From: Colletotrichum lupini
Taxonomy: Eukaryota > Ascomycota > Sordariomycetes > Glomerellales > Glomerellaceae
Assembly (NCBI RefSeq): GCF_023278565.1
Contig: NC_064678.1
Location: 5,084,001-5,148,000 of the forward strand
Direction: 5' to 3'
Length of the DNA: 64,000 bases
The notes beneath the pieces were generated by a model that saw nothing but the letters and a program-made list of their open reading frames with translations, ran no database searches and was not told where the DNA came from. Numbering within the stretch: the stretch's first letter is position 1; each line of letters begins with the position of its first letter. Positions 10,927 to 23,081 of this stretch are shown here, piece after piece. The position numbers were made by a program, and so were the translations under genes.

Positions 10927-12198
10927 ATGGCTACCACCGACCCAGAGAAGCGGTCCAAGAAGACCAAGGCCAAGGCCGAACCCGAGGCCGAAGCTGAAGT
11001 CGAAGTTGCGCCGTCACAATCCCCCGAGGCGTCCAAGAAGCGCAAGTCCACCGCTGCCGTCGAGGAGATTGAAGTCGACCTCGAGGCCCCCGAACCCCCA
11101 TCCAAGCGCGCCAAGCGTGCCCTGAAGAAGGGCAAGAAGCTCCCCGTCAAGCTCGACAGCGACGATGAGAGGGAAGCCAAGAAGAAGGAGGAAAAGGAGC
11201 AGGCCAAGGCCGCCGCCCGCTCCGAGCACGGCGTGTGGATCGGCAACCTGCCCTTCTTCGTCACCCCCGACGAGCTGCGCCAGTGGCTCATTGACAACTC
11301 TGGCGAGATGATCACCAAGGAGTCCATCACAAGATTACACATGCCCACAACGAAGCAGGTCGGCAAGGACAAGCCCTCCAACAAGGGCTTCGCCTACGTC
11401 GACTTCAACGACGTCGCGCCCAAGGTCGCCGCCATTGCGCTTACCGAGGCCGAGCTCAGCCGCCGTAAGCTCCTCATCAAGGATTCCAAGTCGTTCGAGG
11501 GCCGGCCGAAGAAGGAAGAGGAGACCGCTGCCGCCGGTGGCGCCGCCGGTGCGGCGGCGGCCAAGGAGGAGGTGCCTAAGAGCAGCAAAATCTTCATTGG
11601 CAACATGAGCTTCAAGACGACCGACGACGACGTGTGGCAGCACTTTGAAAAGTGCGGGCAGATCGATTGGGTCAAGGTCGCCACCTTTGAGGACACGGGC
11701 AAGTGCAAGGGCTACGGCTGGGTTAAGTTCCGCGAGCCCGAGGCCGCCGGCTGGGCCGTCAAGGGCTTCGTCAAGATCAAGGAGGAGATCGAGACGGAGG
11801 ACGACTTCGTCGCCTCCAAAGATAAGGATGGCGACGACGAGATGGCGGAAGGCAATGAGGACAAGAAGACAGAGGAGAAGAAGTTCAAGCTGAGAAAATG
11901 GTGGGTCAACAAGCTGCTCGGTCGCATGCTCAAGATTGAGCTCGCCGAGGACGACCAGACGAGGTACAAGAAGCGGTTCGGCAAGGACGCGCCCAAGAGG
12001 CAAGAACAAAAGTCCAGGCGGGACGGCGAGGAGGGCGGCGACGGCGCGGAGGAGGCGACCGAGGAGAAGAAGCCGAGGGCAACCCGGCCCCCGAAGACGG
12101 AGAAGCCCGCGGGCGAGCTCAAGGCACAGGACGATCTCATGGTTGCGCGGTTGACCGGTACGGCGGCGAAACATACTGGTACCAAGATTACATTTTAG
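10927..12198 (+). CDS. nop13: Nucleolar RNA-binding protein Nop13-like, two RRMs
   Basis: Nop13 is a nucleolar protein associated with pre-ribosomes. The gene is a single exon of 423 aa. The N-terminus (1-100) is highly charged, with KKRKSTAAVEE and KRAKRALKKGKKL clusters that would serve as nuclear or nucleolar signals. RRM1 spans about 102-195, with GVWIGNLPFF as RNP2 and NKGFAYVDF as RNP1. RRM2 begins near residue 222, with SKIFIGNMSF as RNP2 and CKGYGWVKF as RNP1. It carries a long acidic insertion (about 283-325) before its last strand, around WWVNKLLGRMLKIELAEDDQTRYKKRFGKD. That long spacer within RRM2 and the KKRFGKDAPK end are features of the Nop13 family. The C-terminal tail is basic and disordered. 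Codons are strongly GC-biased, which produces long shadow frames on the opposite strand. Confidence 0.9.
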   Translation: MATTDPEKRSKKTKAKAEPEAEAEVEVAPSQSPEASKKRKSTAAVEEIEVDLEAPEPPSKRAKRALKKGKKLPVKLDSDDEREAKKKEEKEQAKAAARSEHGVWIGNLPFFVTPDELRQWLIDNSGEMITKESITRLHMPTTKQVGKDKPSNKGFAYVDFNDVAPKVAAIALTEAELSRRKLLIKDSKSFEGRPKKEEETAAAGGAAGAAAAKEEVPKSSKIFIGNMSFKTTDDDVWQHFEKCGQIDWVKVATFEDTGKCKGYGWVKFREPEAAGWAVKGFVKIKEEIETEDDFVASKDKDGDDEMAEGNEDKKTEEKKFKLRKWWVNKLLGRMLKIELAEDDQTRYKKRFGKDAPKRQEQKSRRDGEEGGDGAEEATEEKKPRATRPPKTEKPAGELKAQDDLMVARLTGTAAKHTGTKITF

Positions 12199-12683
12199 CG
12201 AACAAATTCAGACTTGTCGTTCATGAGCAGCATCGCATTCTGTATCTCATGTATCGCGATTACAGGCCGAACCTCTGGGAGAAGTCTACCTGCCTGTGCC
12301 GGCCAGTACGAGAACTAACACTTGAACGACTATCTCATGTATGATCTTTCAGCTTCACGGCCTTAAATATGCCTGAAAAGGATCTCATTCGTTGCAGCTC
12401 ACATCTAGACCGGGCAGAAAAGAAGCCGGCTTCGCCAACGATGTCCTATTGGGTGATCACTAGACCATGTCAGCCACCATCCTCAGCTCCAGCTCGAGTG
12501 ATCATTACCAACCATGCTATCCCTGCCACGACCCTGCATTGAGCGGCCATGACCTCATGGTCATATGGCAAGAGATGCTGAAGTGATCGGTATCGCAGCC
12601 TCGTATTTTTCGTCCTGATTCAATCATTCATCTCAGCCAGATAACATAAACTTGCTCAAGCACAACTTGACGACCTTTATGCT
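12199..12683. other. Intergenic region after nop13
   Basis: This stretch covers the nop13 3' end and the upstream region of the membrane-protein gene. No gene is visible. It marks the boundary between the conserved left arm and the accessory island. Confidence 0.5.
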
Positions 12684-13982
12684 ATGGATATCGAGAGCCT
12701 TGTTGATCGTTTAGCCAGGAGAAATGCGTTCCTCATTCGTCTTGTTCGTTGGTACCGACGATTGCATCCCACGCGACCTCACGGCTTCACCGTCAATGCG
12801 TTCATCGTCGACGAAGTAACCCAGCCTGTACCGGCACCATACTTCCCCATACTTCTTGGTAGCTGGCGTCTCATGGCCTGTCTTATATTCTGCAACTCGA
12901 TTGTCGTCTATTCTTTTATCTTCTACTCTGTCTGGTCCAGTCCCAGTCTCGTCATCACCTCCGTTCTAGTAGTCCAGATCATTGCTTTCATCTTTAGGAC
13001 CCTTGGGCTAGGAAGCGGCACATTCACAATCGGATCGTTGCTTTCTAGTGTCGGCCATTACTACGTAAGCTCTGCCCCTGTCTGGATCCATGTTCCGGTC
13101 AATCTACTTCTTAGATACTAGCTCATTTATTTAAAAAAGGCCATAAGTTGTCTAGTCTTCGTGTCGAAGGTTTCTTTATTCTGGCCTTCAATCTGGTCAT
13201 ACTTCTGGTTCATCTACTGCCTGTTCGCCATCCGCCGACGACGTTTCTCCCAAAACTATCATGAAGCTTGGAAACTGAAGTACCCTGGGCACTTCATTCC
13301 CGTCTTCATCGGACGGTCCGATTGCGTTCGTATTCCGCTTCCAGGTCCAGACGAACCTGGGATGGATGACCTTCAGATGTGGAAACACCTCTCCTTCTTC
13401 TATCGTTTGTACAGGATCGAGGGCGGATTCTCCCAGGTTCTGCTCCCGAAGGCGCTAATTAGATTCGAGATCGTAGAGGTAAGTGAAAGGTCCATTTATT
13501 GAACAAGTCTACACAGCAAATGATGCGGTCGACGAAGTTTTCTAGCTAACTCACTAACATGCCATGCAGATCACAGATGATATTTACAAGGGACCACTAG
13601 TGTCCGTCTTTGACGTCCCCCAGCGAATCTTGGACTGGTAGAGAATGAAACTCCGACCAGTGTACCGGCTGGTCATGATCCTCGTAGGGACATACGAGAG
13701 CTGCGACGCGCTTCTGTTTACCGGGATCTAGCTCAAGCAGACTCGCTCAAGGGATTGAGGTTCGTGGTTGGATGGGATACCACCCTGATTTCGATAGTCG
13801 TTCTGTTGCCGACTATCGTCAGCATTGCCACAGTCGTGGCTTGGCCCATTGTTGCGGTTCTGAAGTATGAGGCAGATGTGCAGACAAGCGTTCAGACTGG
13901 GGCGACTGTGGGCAGCTTTATCGTCACGGCTGGAGCTTTGTTGATAGGTCTTGTTACGCTGTTCGACGCTCTTGCTAAATGA
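12684..13982 (+). CDS. Multispanning membrane protein of unknown function (gene model uncertain)
   Basis: I do not recognise the family. The best model has four exons (12684-13064, 13170-13478, 13570-13637, 13688-13982) and gives about 350 aa. Intron 2 (GTAAGT...ATGCAG) is sound. Intron 1 has a good donor (GTAAGC) but needs an unusual AAG acceptor. Intron 3 (GTAGAG...CTCGTAG, 50 bp) is weak but removes an in-frame TAG at 13639 and restores frame. Without it, a frameshift near 13630 would make this a pseudogene. Likely membrane helices are LMACLIFCNSIVVYSFIFY, SLVITSVLVVQIIAFIF, LFWPSIWSYFWFIYCLF, then two at the C-terminus (LISIVVLLPTIVSIATVV and SFIVTAGALLIGLVTLF). A hydrophilic middle (FSQNYHEAWKLKYPGHFIP onward) separates the third and fourth helices. 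It lies next to the transposon island. Confidence 0.6.
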
Positions 13983-14642
13983 TAGCAATTTTACCATGGC
14001 AGTACCCTTTTCTTGACCAAACCACTATTCTAGATATCGAAAAACGCGGAACAGAAGTGTTAGTTGAGAAAGTTACCGTTACAATGGCATTCGGATCTGT
14101 AGATCATCAAAGATACGTCCCTTTGAGTCACAACCTAGATTTACATAATGTTGCTCTCTGTTTCTGGATTTTCAATCGACTGCGTGATCTAAGAGAGTTT
14201 GGAGGGGGGGGGGGGGGGTTGGCGGCAGCAGCATCATTCAACAGGAGATGGATTGATGCGAAAGCTGTGGTGTCCACCTAGCAAAGAAAGCTACAAGATA
14301 CTTGGTTCAAACATGAACATCCATTATGCAAAATACAAGTCTCTTCTAAATCTGCCTTATTGGTCCAACATGTCTTGCAGGTCATTACTGGAATCTCATA
14401 ATGCCAGACATCTTAGCCAAGGGCTTACGTGTCGCGAAATGAATGGTCAGCCTGTTGCGGCTGAACCATGGATTTTGGTCTGCTTGCCAGTAATAACTTT
14501 TCTATATTTACCCATGTTAGACCTCCACGGCATCAATCCTATTATCTCATACAATGCCACTTTAACCCCGGACTTAAAATCATTTATAAGCAAGTTGCGA
14601 TTCCGACAGTTCTACGATGATTGATCCTTCGTCACTCGTAAC
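13983..14642. other. Probable displaced promoter region of the NLR gene
   Basis: No gene is visible. If Copia A is removed, its right flank (the NLR start codon 31 bp beyond the duplicated GTAAC) joins directly to the end of this stretch. These 660 bp were therefore probably the promoter and 5' leader of the NLR and now lie 7.4 kb away from it. A run of 15 G residues lies at 14204-14218. Confidence 0.5.
14204..14218 (+). repeat. Poly(G) run, 15 bases
   Basis: This is an uninterrupted homopolymer of G. It can form a G-quadruplex and is also a common place for sequencing length errors. Confidence 0.9.
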
Positions 14643-14847
14643 TATTAGATTAGAAGTCTAATTCGACCGCGGCATATAGCCGACTGCGCAGGGGCCAATT
14701 AGGGGCCCTATTTATAATTATTATAGCTAGCCTAACCTATAGTTAGAACCTCCTTTTTATACCTATTACGTAGATATTTATATAATTTAATTAATCTCTT
14801 CGTTAACTACGGTTCGAACTAATTACCTTATAATAGGGATATTAATA
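14643..14847 (+). repeat. 5' LTR of Copia A
   Basis: This 205-bp LTR begins TATTAGATTAGAAG and ends GGGATATTAATA. The ends read as RIP-altered forms of the TGTCGGAT...ACTAACA ends seen in the better-preserved Copia B termini. Confidence 0.92.
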
Positions 14848-17800
14848 CTAATTAGTAATTAAATTCTATTATTATAAATCGGTAAGGTATTTCGCTATAT
14901 AAAAAAAACGACTTCTTAATACTATATAAGATAAGAGATTCGTACTAATTAACCTTATAAAAATAAATAAAAAAGGAGGTAATTCTTAAATACTATACGG
15001 AATTAAGTAATCGTAGCCCTTTATTATTTACGAGAGGTTAACGTTTATTATATTAAACTACGTTAACTAATAGAACTACTTAAATAACTAGCCTTTTACT
15101 ATTACCCTAAGTAGCTTTTTTATTAAATAACTTTTCTATAGCCGGCCCGTAATTAGAAATTAACTAATTAAATTAATAAAAAAAAAATACTTATATAATA
15201 ACTACTTACTTAATTAATTAGTATAATAAACGAGCTTAATAATATAATATAAAAAAGCACCGTGCGATTAAAAAAGGGGATTTTTAAATATAAATATTCT
15301 TATTTAATAATAAAAGTAACCCTATAGGAGTTATTAAGCTAAGAGATCTATAATATATAAAAAAGTTTACTACTATAAGGATCTTATAAGTACGACCTTA
15401 AGCTTACGATTTAAATAACCTTTTTATAACTCCCTTAATTACCCCCCGGGTATTACTTAAGAATATAATATAGGGGACGGTTTAATAAGAGAAAAGGGGA
15501 TTTAGAGGTCCTAATAATATTAAGTTAAGAATATTATAGATCTTAGAAATTAACTTAAAAAGAAAGCGGCTACCCTAAAGTAATCCTACGACCTCTTATT
15601 AGAATTATTATTAGCTTAAAAAAGGCTAAAAAGACGAGGATTTAAAAAAAAAAAAAGAATCCTCTAAAGGGCCGCTAAAGGGCTTCTTTTTATATTAACT
15701 CTTGGCGTAAAATTACTAATTTTAAGAAATTAATTAAGTAATAAAAGGGATCGCTAATAAGTAATAATTACTTAACTATAATTAAGTTATAAAAGAAATT
15801 ACTTAAAAAATATAAAATAGGGTACTAAGAGGCCGTAAAAAATAAGATCTTTAAAATATTTAACCCTATTACGTATAAATAATAAGTAAGTATTTTTAAT
15901 AAGTCTTTAAAATCTACGATCTTATAAAAAAGAGGGCTTAACTTCGTTAACTATACTTAACGGCCTATATAGTTTTTAATAGCCTATATAGCTCTTTTAT
16001 AAGCTACCCGGCGTCTATTTTTAACTATTCTTATAAAATATTACTTAAAAAGAGGTAGGTCGAAAAAGGAAGCTATTTAGAGATTATAAAAAGTACGATA
16101 CTTAAGAAGCTAGAAATATATAGAATAGTAGAAATTAGTAACTAATAAAGATCCCAAAACTAATTATTATAGTTTTTTATAATAATATAAACGTCTATCG
16201 CTATTATTATAAAAAAGAACTACTAAAACCTACCCTTTTATATTAAATAAAAAAGAGGATCTTAGTAAGTATAATAGCTAGTAATTTAAAAGGGTAGTAG
16301 TAATTACTAAAAATAGTAAAAACGAGAGTAATAATAAGATAGTAAAAAGAAGCGGGAATTTCTTAAACCTTAATAAATTCGTTAGGTAGTAAAAGTACGG
16401 ATTTATTATAACTAGCGCACGGATTAGATATATCCCTATTAAGATTAAATACGTTAATAATTACTAATACGGGCATAAGTTAAAGTATAACCCTTAGTAA
16501 GTTAGGGTAAAAAAAAAGAGGATAAAACCCGATCTTAAATAGAATCCTAATCCCTTATAAATAAGTAAATATTAACCCGGACTATTAGGGGACGTAAATA
16601 TATAGAATTGCGAATTAGCTTAATAATATGTAAATTAACGTAGTATTAATCTATTTAACTAAGGTTTATAAAAGAAAAGGGCTATAGGGGTAACCCCTAT
16701 TTTATAAGATCGTAAATAACTTTAATTACTAACTAAATAAATAGTTCGTAAGTATAAGCCTAGGGATCGTAAAAGTAATTAATAAATTCCTTTATAAGTA
16801 AGAGGTATTATTAGCGTAATTATAATTATAAGAGCTATACGAAATACTAATAGTAATAATTATAAAAGAGGAATTCGTATTATAAAACTAAGTATAAGTT
16901 AATAGAGCGTATAATTACTTTAATAAATTTAAAAAAAGGGTAAACGACTTAGATTTCCTCCCTATAATTACTAACGAAAATCTATTATTATAAAAAGATA
17001 TACTAAAGTAAAATATAATATTAAAAGTACGATAATTAATAATTCTACCTATTTCGATCTATAACTCGTTACTATTATTAATATAAAATTGAGTACTAAT
17101 TAGTTAATAAAAAAAGAAGTAGATAACCCGAAGTTATTAATAATACGTAGTAACGTAGGGATCGTATATAAATACTAAAAATTTAATAATAAATACGAAG
17201 TAATTTATAAACTTTAAAAAGATCTTCTTAAAAGAGAAATTATACTCTAAGGGGAAGTATAAGGTCTTATAAAAAACCCTAACGATATTTTATAATTATT
17301 ATAAAAAAGTCGGAATTAAGGAATACTAGTACTATTTAGTAATTAATATCGTACTTATAGGCAAAGCCTTTAATTATTATTATAAAGTAATACGTAATTT
17401 CGATTAAAACGACTTTCTTAGTATAATTAATATAATCCGAAGCTATTTTAAGATTTATAATAAGAACCTAAAGCTCTTATCTAAGCTACGAGCGATTTCT
17501 TTTGTATTTATAGCTAGGATAATAGAGGGTAAATTGCGAGTAGAGATCCTTAAAGAGCTTATTAATTAAATTAATAAGTTAGTAAAAACCTAGCTAAATA
17601 AGGGGATAAATAAGCGGAAAGTTAGATATTTTTATATTATAGTTTAGTATATACTAAAGGTAAAAATAACCTTATACTAAGTACTTAAAAACTACGAAAC
17701 GCTCTACTCGAGGCTAAGATTTAGCTTTAATATTAAAATAAAAATACTATACTAAACTTATTTTTAAATATATAACGGCCCTTATTAATAATATTAAGTC

Positions 17801-20800
17801 GATCGAACGTATAATAAAAAAAGAAAAGAGGCTAGATATAGTAATCGTTAATAAGGAGGCCTAGATTTATTAAATAAGTAGAGATTTAACTTACGGGTAG
17901 GGTAACGGAAGAGGTAATACTATATTTATAAAAAAGATAAATATTAATTAAATAACTACTCTAAGGAAGAGCGTACTAAATTATATAAATAATATAAAAA
18001 GTTAAGGGTAATAAATAATAAAACTAGCCCTCGTTAGTTTAACTAATTCCTCGTTATATATAAGGGTAGATCTAGGGGTATAGAACTTAGTAACGGTAGC
18101 TAAAGTAGTAGCCTAAAGTATATACTCTTTATAAGAGATTTAGAAAATAAGGAAGATCTTACCCCCTATATTAACGAATTAAATTATAATAAAATCGACG
18201 ATATTAACTACTCTTTTTTTACCCCGTTAGCCTCTAGAGAATATATAAACCTAAACGAATAGAGGGTAGTAAAGGCTCTTAATAAGTAGGCTTTTATTTA
18301 TAAATAGTAAAAGAAGGTCCCTTAGCTAACGGATATAGAGGCGGCTAAAAAGGTAAATTTAATAGGGCTAAAGCTTATTTCTTTAATAATTAAAAAGAAG
18401 ATACTATTTTTTTTAATATTTAAAAAAAAAGAATATAATACTAAGTAAATTTAGGAATAGCTAGAGGGGTCCTTTTTATACTACCTAGATTTTTTAAATA
18501 CTAAGCTCGTATAGGTATTTTATATAAGTAAAAAGTACGGCCTAGATAATTTTTATAAGATTATTTTAGATATTAAAGTATTATAATAATTAATTAGAAA
18601 AAAAGGGTAATTCTAAGTGCTATAAAAGATCGCGCTAGTAATGCTTAATATATTAATAGCGGGTATTATAAGGATTAGTTTCGGCCTAAGTAAAGAAATT
18701 ATCGCCCTAGGTATAGTAAAAGTAAAGACGTATTTTAGAACGATAACTTTCTATATTTTACCCGTTAATACCCCATTTTTTTTATATTTAAAAAATATAA
18801 ATTAACTAAGTATTATATTTAATAATACGAAGAATAAAATTTTTAATAATAAGTACTTCGAGATAGTTAAACGATAATAGGGGTATACGTTTATAAAGCT
18901 TATTAATAATATAAAGTTAATTAATTACTTAATAAAAAGTAAGCTTAGAAAACTATACTAGAGATTCGGGTACCCGTCGGTTACGAGGCTATATAACCTC
19001 TTAAAGTAATTAGGTAATAATAATATTAAAATAGGGGCGCTAGAGTAAGTAATGAAAGTATATTATTAATACTAAATAAATGCGCAGAGCCTACGTAGAT
19101 TTAAGTTTAAATTACGTAATAAGCTTAATTTTAACTAAGAAATCGTTATTAATATTTTCTATTTAAATAGTTAGCTAGTATTATATATAATTAACGTAGC
19201 TATATCTTTCTAAGTAAGGTAATTCCTCCGGGATTTATAAGTAAAAATAGTATAGGTAGCCTTACGAAAAAGCTAAATCGATATATATTAAGGACCACTA
19301 GATAATATTAGAACTAACGCTAGTACTAGCTTTAAGTTAATAGAATTTAAGGATAATATAACGGCTTATAGTATATAGCTAAAAGTCGTACTTATTAAAG
19401 CGTACTATAGTATTAGAAAAATAAAAAGGGTATACTAATAGTTAAAAAGGGTATTTAGAATTATTAAAGAGGAAAATCTAGATTTTACTAACGACGAATG
19501 CCTCTAGATAGTACTTAAATATTATAATAATACTATAGGGCCTAACGGACTTATATTAATACTATTAATATTTAGAGTATATTTAAGAACGACCTTAGCC
19601 TTATTACTATTACTAAGTATAAGCTAACGAGCCTAAGTAGTTAAAAAAGTAATACGGGTATTACGTAAAGTAAGTATAAAAAAATAAGTTAACGAGGTAA
19701 TTACTACGCGTAATAGGCCCGATATAAGGGGTAATTTAAATATATTACTAAATTCGGATATATAAATATAGTATAAAATTACTTAATAATAGGCTAAGCT
19801 ATATAAGTTAATTTTTATTAACGAGCGCTCTTATATAGTTATAAGAAATCGTAACTAGTTACTTAAAGTATTAATTACGGTAGTTAGACCGTATTATATA
19901 AATCTTAACGAAGTAATTTTTAATTTATAAAAAAAAGAAGAGCTAGGGAAAACTATATAACCCGTAATAGAGGTATAAAAAATTATTTTTAATAAAATCG
20001 TCGTAGTAGTACTAATAGATAATAAGAAAAAAGAAATTATTAAAAGGGTACTAATATTATTAATAAAACGTTATAAAAGATCATAATGGCAAGCCCTAAC
20101 GCGGCAATTTATTATTAGTAACGAGGTAATTAATACTTTTTATATAATAAAAAAGAAAGCCGATTTCGAGTTAGTAATTAAACTACGTAAAAAAGGCATA
20201 ATTATAATTACTAAAAAGCCGTATAAGGGATTAGATCTTATTAAAGTAAATACTTTTTATAATCGAGGGGTCTATCGATTTATCCTATACGACTTAGAAA
20301 AACATATAAACCTCTATATATTTAAATTATAAATAGTTCGTAAAATTAAAAAAAAAAGGAATACCCTAGCTATATAAGAAGTTTAGATACGTAATTTAGG
20401 GGTACGGTAATATTAAAAAGGCAACGCTACTTATATAATCGCCTACTATATAGCGCTATAGCTAACGATTAATAATAGTATTAATAATATCGCTATAAAA
20501 GAAAGAATACGAGATTTAGAGCCGTAATATTACCTAGGCCTATACTTAATTAGCTATAGGGCTTATAAAGAAAATCCTAGCCTATTTACTAAAAGAAATA
20601 GCTAATAAGTACTTAGAAAATATAATTATTAAAGTGCTTAAGCTACTATATAGGCTCGTAGAATCGGGTACTTATTAATAAGCTACTTACTACGATTTTT
20701 ATATTAATTAATTATTAATAATTACTTCTACGTACGACTTATACTTACTAATTACGGAGTACGAAAATAACTAATTTAGGATCGTTAAAATATAGACTAA

Positions 20801-21840
20801 TAATATATTAAGCCTATTTAATATTAACTTTATAAAAAAGGAGGATAAGGAGCTTTAAAAAGCGGGCTTCGTAATAAAGCTAAAAGAGGTCCTTATAATA
20901 AATACCCCCTTAGTATTTAATAACGGGATTCTTATAATTAAAAAGGAAACCGTCGTTTTTTAATAAAAAGAGTAGGGCGAGAAAATTAACCTCGTTAATC
21001 TAAACGTAATTAATATTAAAAAGCGGTATAAAACTAAGCTCGTGCGAGGGGTATATATTACGAATATTTATTAGCCCAAGGTAACTTTTAACTATACTAA
21101 AGTAACGTAGGCTATAGATTTAACTAAATAAAACGTTAAGGTACTTAATAAGCGGCTTAAGTAATAGTAAATAAATCTTAATCGAGGTCTCGTTTATTAC
21201 TTAATTAACCTTATAACTAGTAAGCTCTACGTCTTCGTTAATAAGTTATTTACGAATAATAACGACCTTACTTCGTAATTAAGGTATATTATTATCCTAG
21301 CTAACGAGAGTATAAATAAGAGCGAATTTATTATATATAATAATATAATCTATTACTTATTAACTAAAAATAAGTAAATAACGAGAAGTATACTAGCATT
21401 AGAGGTTTATAATATAATTAATAGCGTTAACCTCTCCTACGTAATTTTAACGACGCTAAAGAAGATTACTAATTAAATTAGCCTTTTACTTATTTTAATA
21501 GTTATTTATACTAATTCCTACTCGCTATATAAATACCTCGTTAAATTAAGAACGACGAAAGAAAAGAGGTTTATAATCGATATTATAGCCCTTAAATAAT
21601 CGTATAAAAGGCGCGAAATACTTAAGATTTATTAGATTAATAATAAAAATAACCTCGCAAATACTTTTATAAAAGTAGTACTAAATAAGGGATTAAAGTA
21701 ATTCGTAAGTAGTAGAAAAGTCACTATATAAATAAAAGGATAGGTTATATAAAAAAAAGTAAAGAAAAGGGGGAAAAGGAGACGATATAATAAACGGGCC
21801 CGAGGTCGAATTATATTTCTAACCGTAGTAGTTAAATTAA

Positions 21841-21856
21841 TAAAAAAAAAAAGAAA
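21841..21856 (+). other. Polypurine tract of Copia A
   Basis: An almost pure A/G stretch ending AAAGAAAG lies immediately before the 3' LTR, the position of the plus-strand primer. It fixes the element as + oriented. The same tract appears as CT-rich sequence next to the left LTR of Copia B. Confidence 0.65.
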
Positions 21857-21861
21857 GTTAG

Positions 21862-22066
21862 TATTAAATTAGAAGTCTAATTTAACTGTAGTATATAGCT
21901 AACTACGTAGGGGCTAATTAGGGGCCCTATTTACGATTATCGTAGCTAGCCTAACCTATAGTTAGAACCTCCTTTTTATACCTACTACGCAGATATTTAT
22001 ATAGTTTAATTAATCTCTTCGTTAACTACGGTTCGAACTAACTACCCTGTAATAGGGATACCAACA
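21862..22066 (+). repeat. 3' LTR of Copia A
   Basis: This 205-bp LTR ends GGGATACCAACA, followed by the GTAAC target duplication. It differs from the 5' copy mainly by C/T and G/A changes, as expected from RIP. Confidence 0.92.
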
Positions 22067-22071
22067 GTAAC
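22067..22071 (+). repeat. Target-site duplication GTAAC (right copy) of Copia A
   Basis: It matches GTAAC at 14638-14642, immediately left of the element. It fixes the insertion point 31 bp before the NLR start codon. Confidence 0.85.
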
Positions 22072-22097
22072 AATTAGCTCCCTTCGATGAAGAAACA

Positions 22098-23081
22098 ATG
22101 ACGGAATGCATACGATTGCCTGATTTTCAGGCCTACACCATCGGATGGATTGCTGCCCTGAACAAAGAGCTCACAGCCGCGCTAGCCATGCTTGACGAAA
22201 GACATAAGCAACCTAAAAACTTTGCCCAGAACCAACGAGATACGAATAACTACTCATGGGGCCGAATCGGGGCCCACTACGTGGTCATCGCCTCGCTCGC
22301 CGAAGGAAGCTACGGCCTAGTTTCTGCAGCAACTACAGCAATGAGCATGGTTCACTCTCTTCCGCACATTCGCTTCGGTCTCATGGTCGGCATCGGTGCT
22401 GGTATCCCTAGATTAGAGGACGGTATCGATATCCGCCTCGGCGACGTTGTGGTCAGTCGGCCTGTTGATGGATCACCAGGTGTGGTACAGTATGATTTGG
22501 GGAAAGTGGAGGCAAACGGCGAATTCCAGCGAGTCGGCGCTCTTGCTCCTCCTCCGGAAGTTCTTCTCAAAGGATTGGCAAAGCTTAGAGCTGATCAAAG
22601 ACTCAATGGCAGCCAATTACCAAATATACTAGATGATGCTCTCAAACGCTTTCCGCGGTTGGCTAAAACACGAGGCAAAGACGCTACTTATACCCATCAG
22701 GGACTTCACAACAATCGTCTATTCTTAGCATCGTCGCCACATGCACAAACAAGAAGAGTACAGGCCTCTCTATTTCAGAGGAACGGAGTCTCAATGACCT
22801 TCGCTCAGCTGGCCTATCACAACCTTGGGCTTTCAATGGTTTGGATCTGGAGCACAATAATGTTTCTTGTCCTTTCTCCGTGGAGGTCTCAGACCCGCAT
22901 ACCTGGTGCCGAATCGGTCAGGCCTGGTCAGGCTGGAGGAGCAAGACTTCAAGTCATTGTCAAGACTGAAGCTTGCGTATACTGCAATCCTGAAGATGAA
23001 ATTCAAAGAGAAGGTCGACCTGACAACGACCCTGAGATCCATTATGGCATCATTGCTTCCGGAAACTCAGTTGTCAAGGAC
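22098..23081 (+). pseudogene. NLR piece 1: N-terminal PNP_UDP (nucleoside phosphorylase-like) domain
   Basis: These 328 codons are open from ATG to the Copia B junction. FQAYTIGWIAALNKELTAAL opens the domain. GLMVGIGAGIP and DIRLGDVVVSRP followed by GVVQYDLGK are the usual PNP_UDP_1 motifs of fungal NLRs, and PEIHYGIIASGNSVVKD closes this piece. The C-terminal part of the same domain lies in piece 2. In other NLRs of this type I recall only a short linker between the NDRLF-like motif and the CxxC segment. Here about 75 residues separate NNRLFLASSPHA (near 22715) from EACVYCNPEDE (near 22970), and a second frame is also open across that stretch. The start codon is only 31 bp from Copia A. Confidence 0.9.

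Larger units (their letters stand above)
14643..22066 (+). mobile_element. Ty1/Copia LTR retrotransposon A, RIP-inactivated
   Basis: The element is 7,424 bp with 205-bp direct LTRs and a 5-bp target duplication GTAAC on each side (14638-14642 and 22067-22071). Orientation is + because a purine tract lies just before the right LTR. Degraded protein signals appear in the order retropepsin-like (about 18660-18870), GAG-pre-integrase and integrase (about 18940-19700), reverse transcriptase (about 20080-20830) and RNase H (about 21000-21700). Integrase before reverse transcriptase is the Copia order. All frames are full of stops, and CpA/TpG is almost absent, so nothing can be expressed as protein. 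It lies 31 bp upstream of the NLR start codon and shares its sequence with element B in the opposite orientation. Confidence 0.93.

Noticed and set aside
11335..12174. 279-codon minus-strand open frame
   Set aside because: It is a shadow of nop13, leucine/arginine-rich and without domains.
14199..14624. 141-codon open frame through the poly(G) region
   Set aside because: The poly-Gly start comes from the G run, and the rest has no coding character. It lies in the likely NLR promoter.
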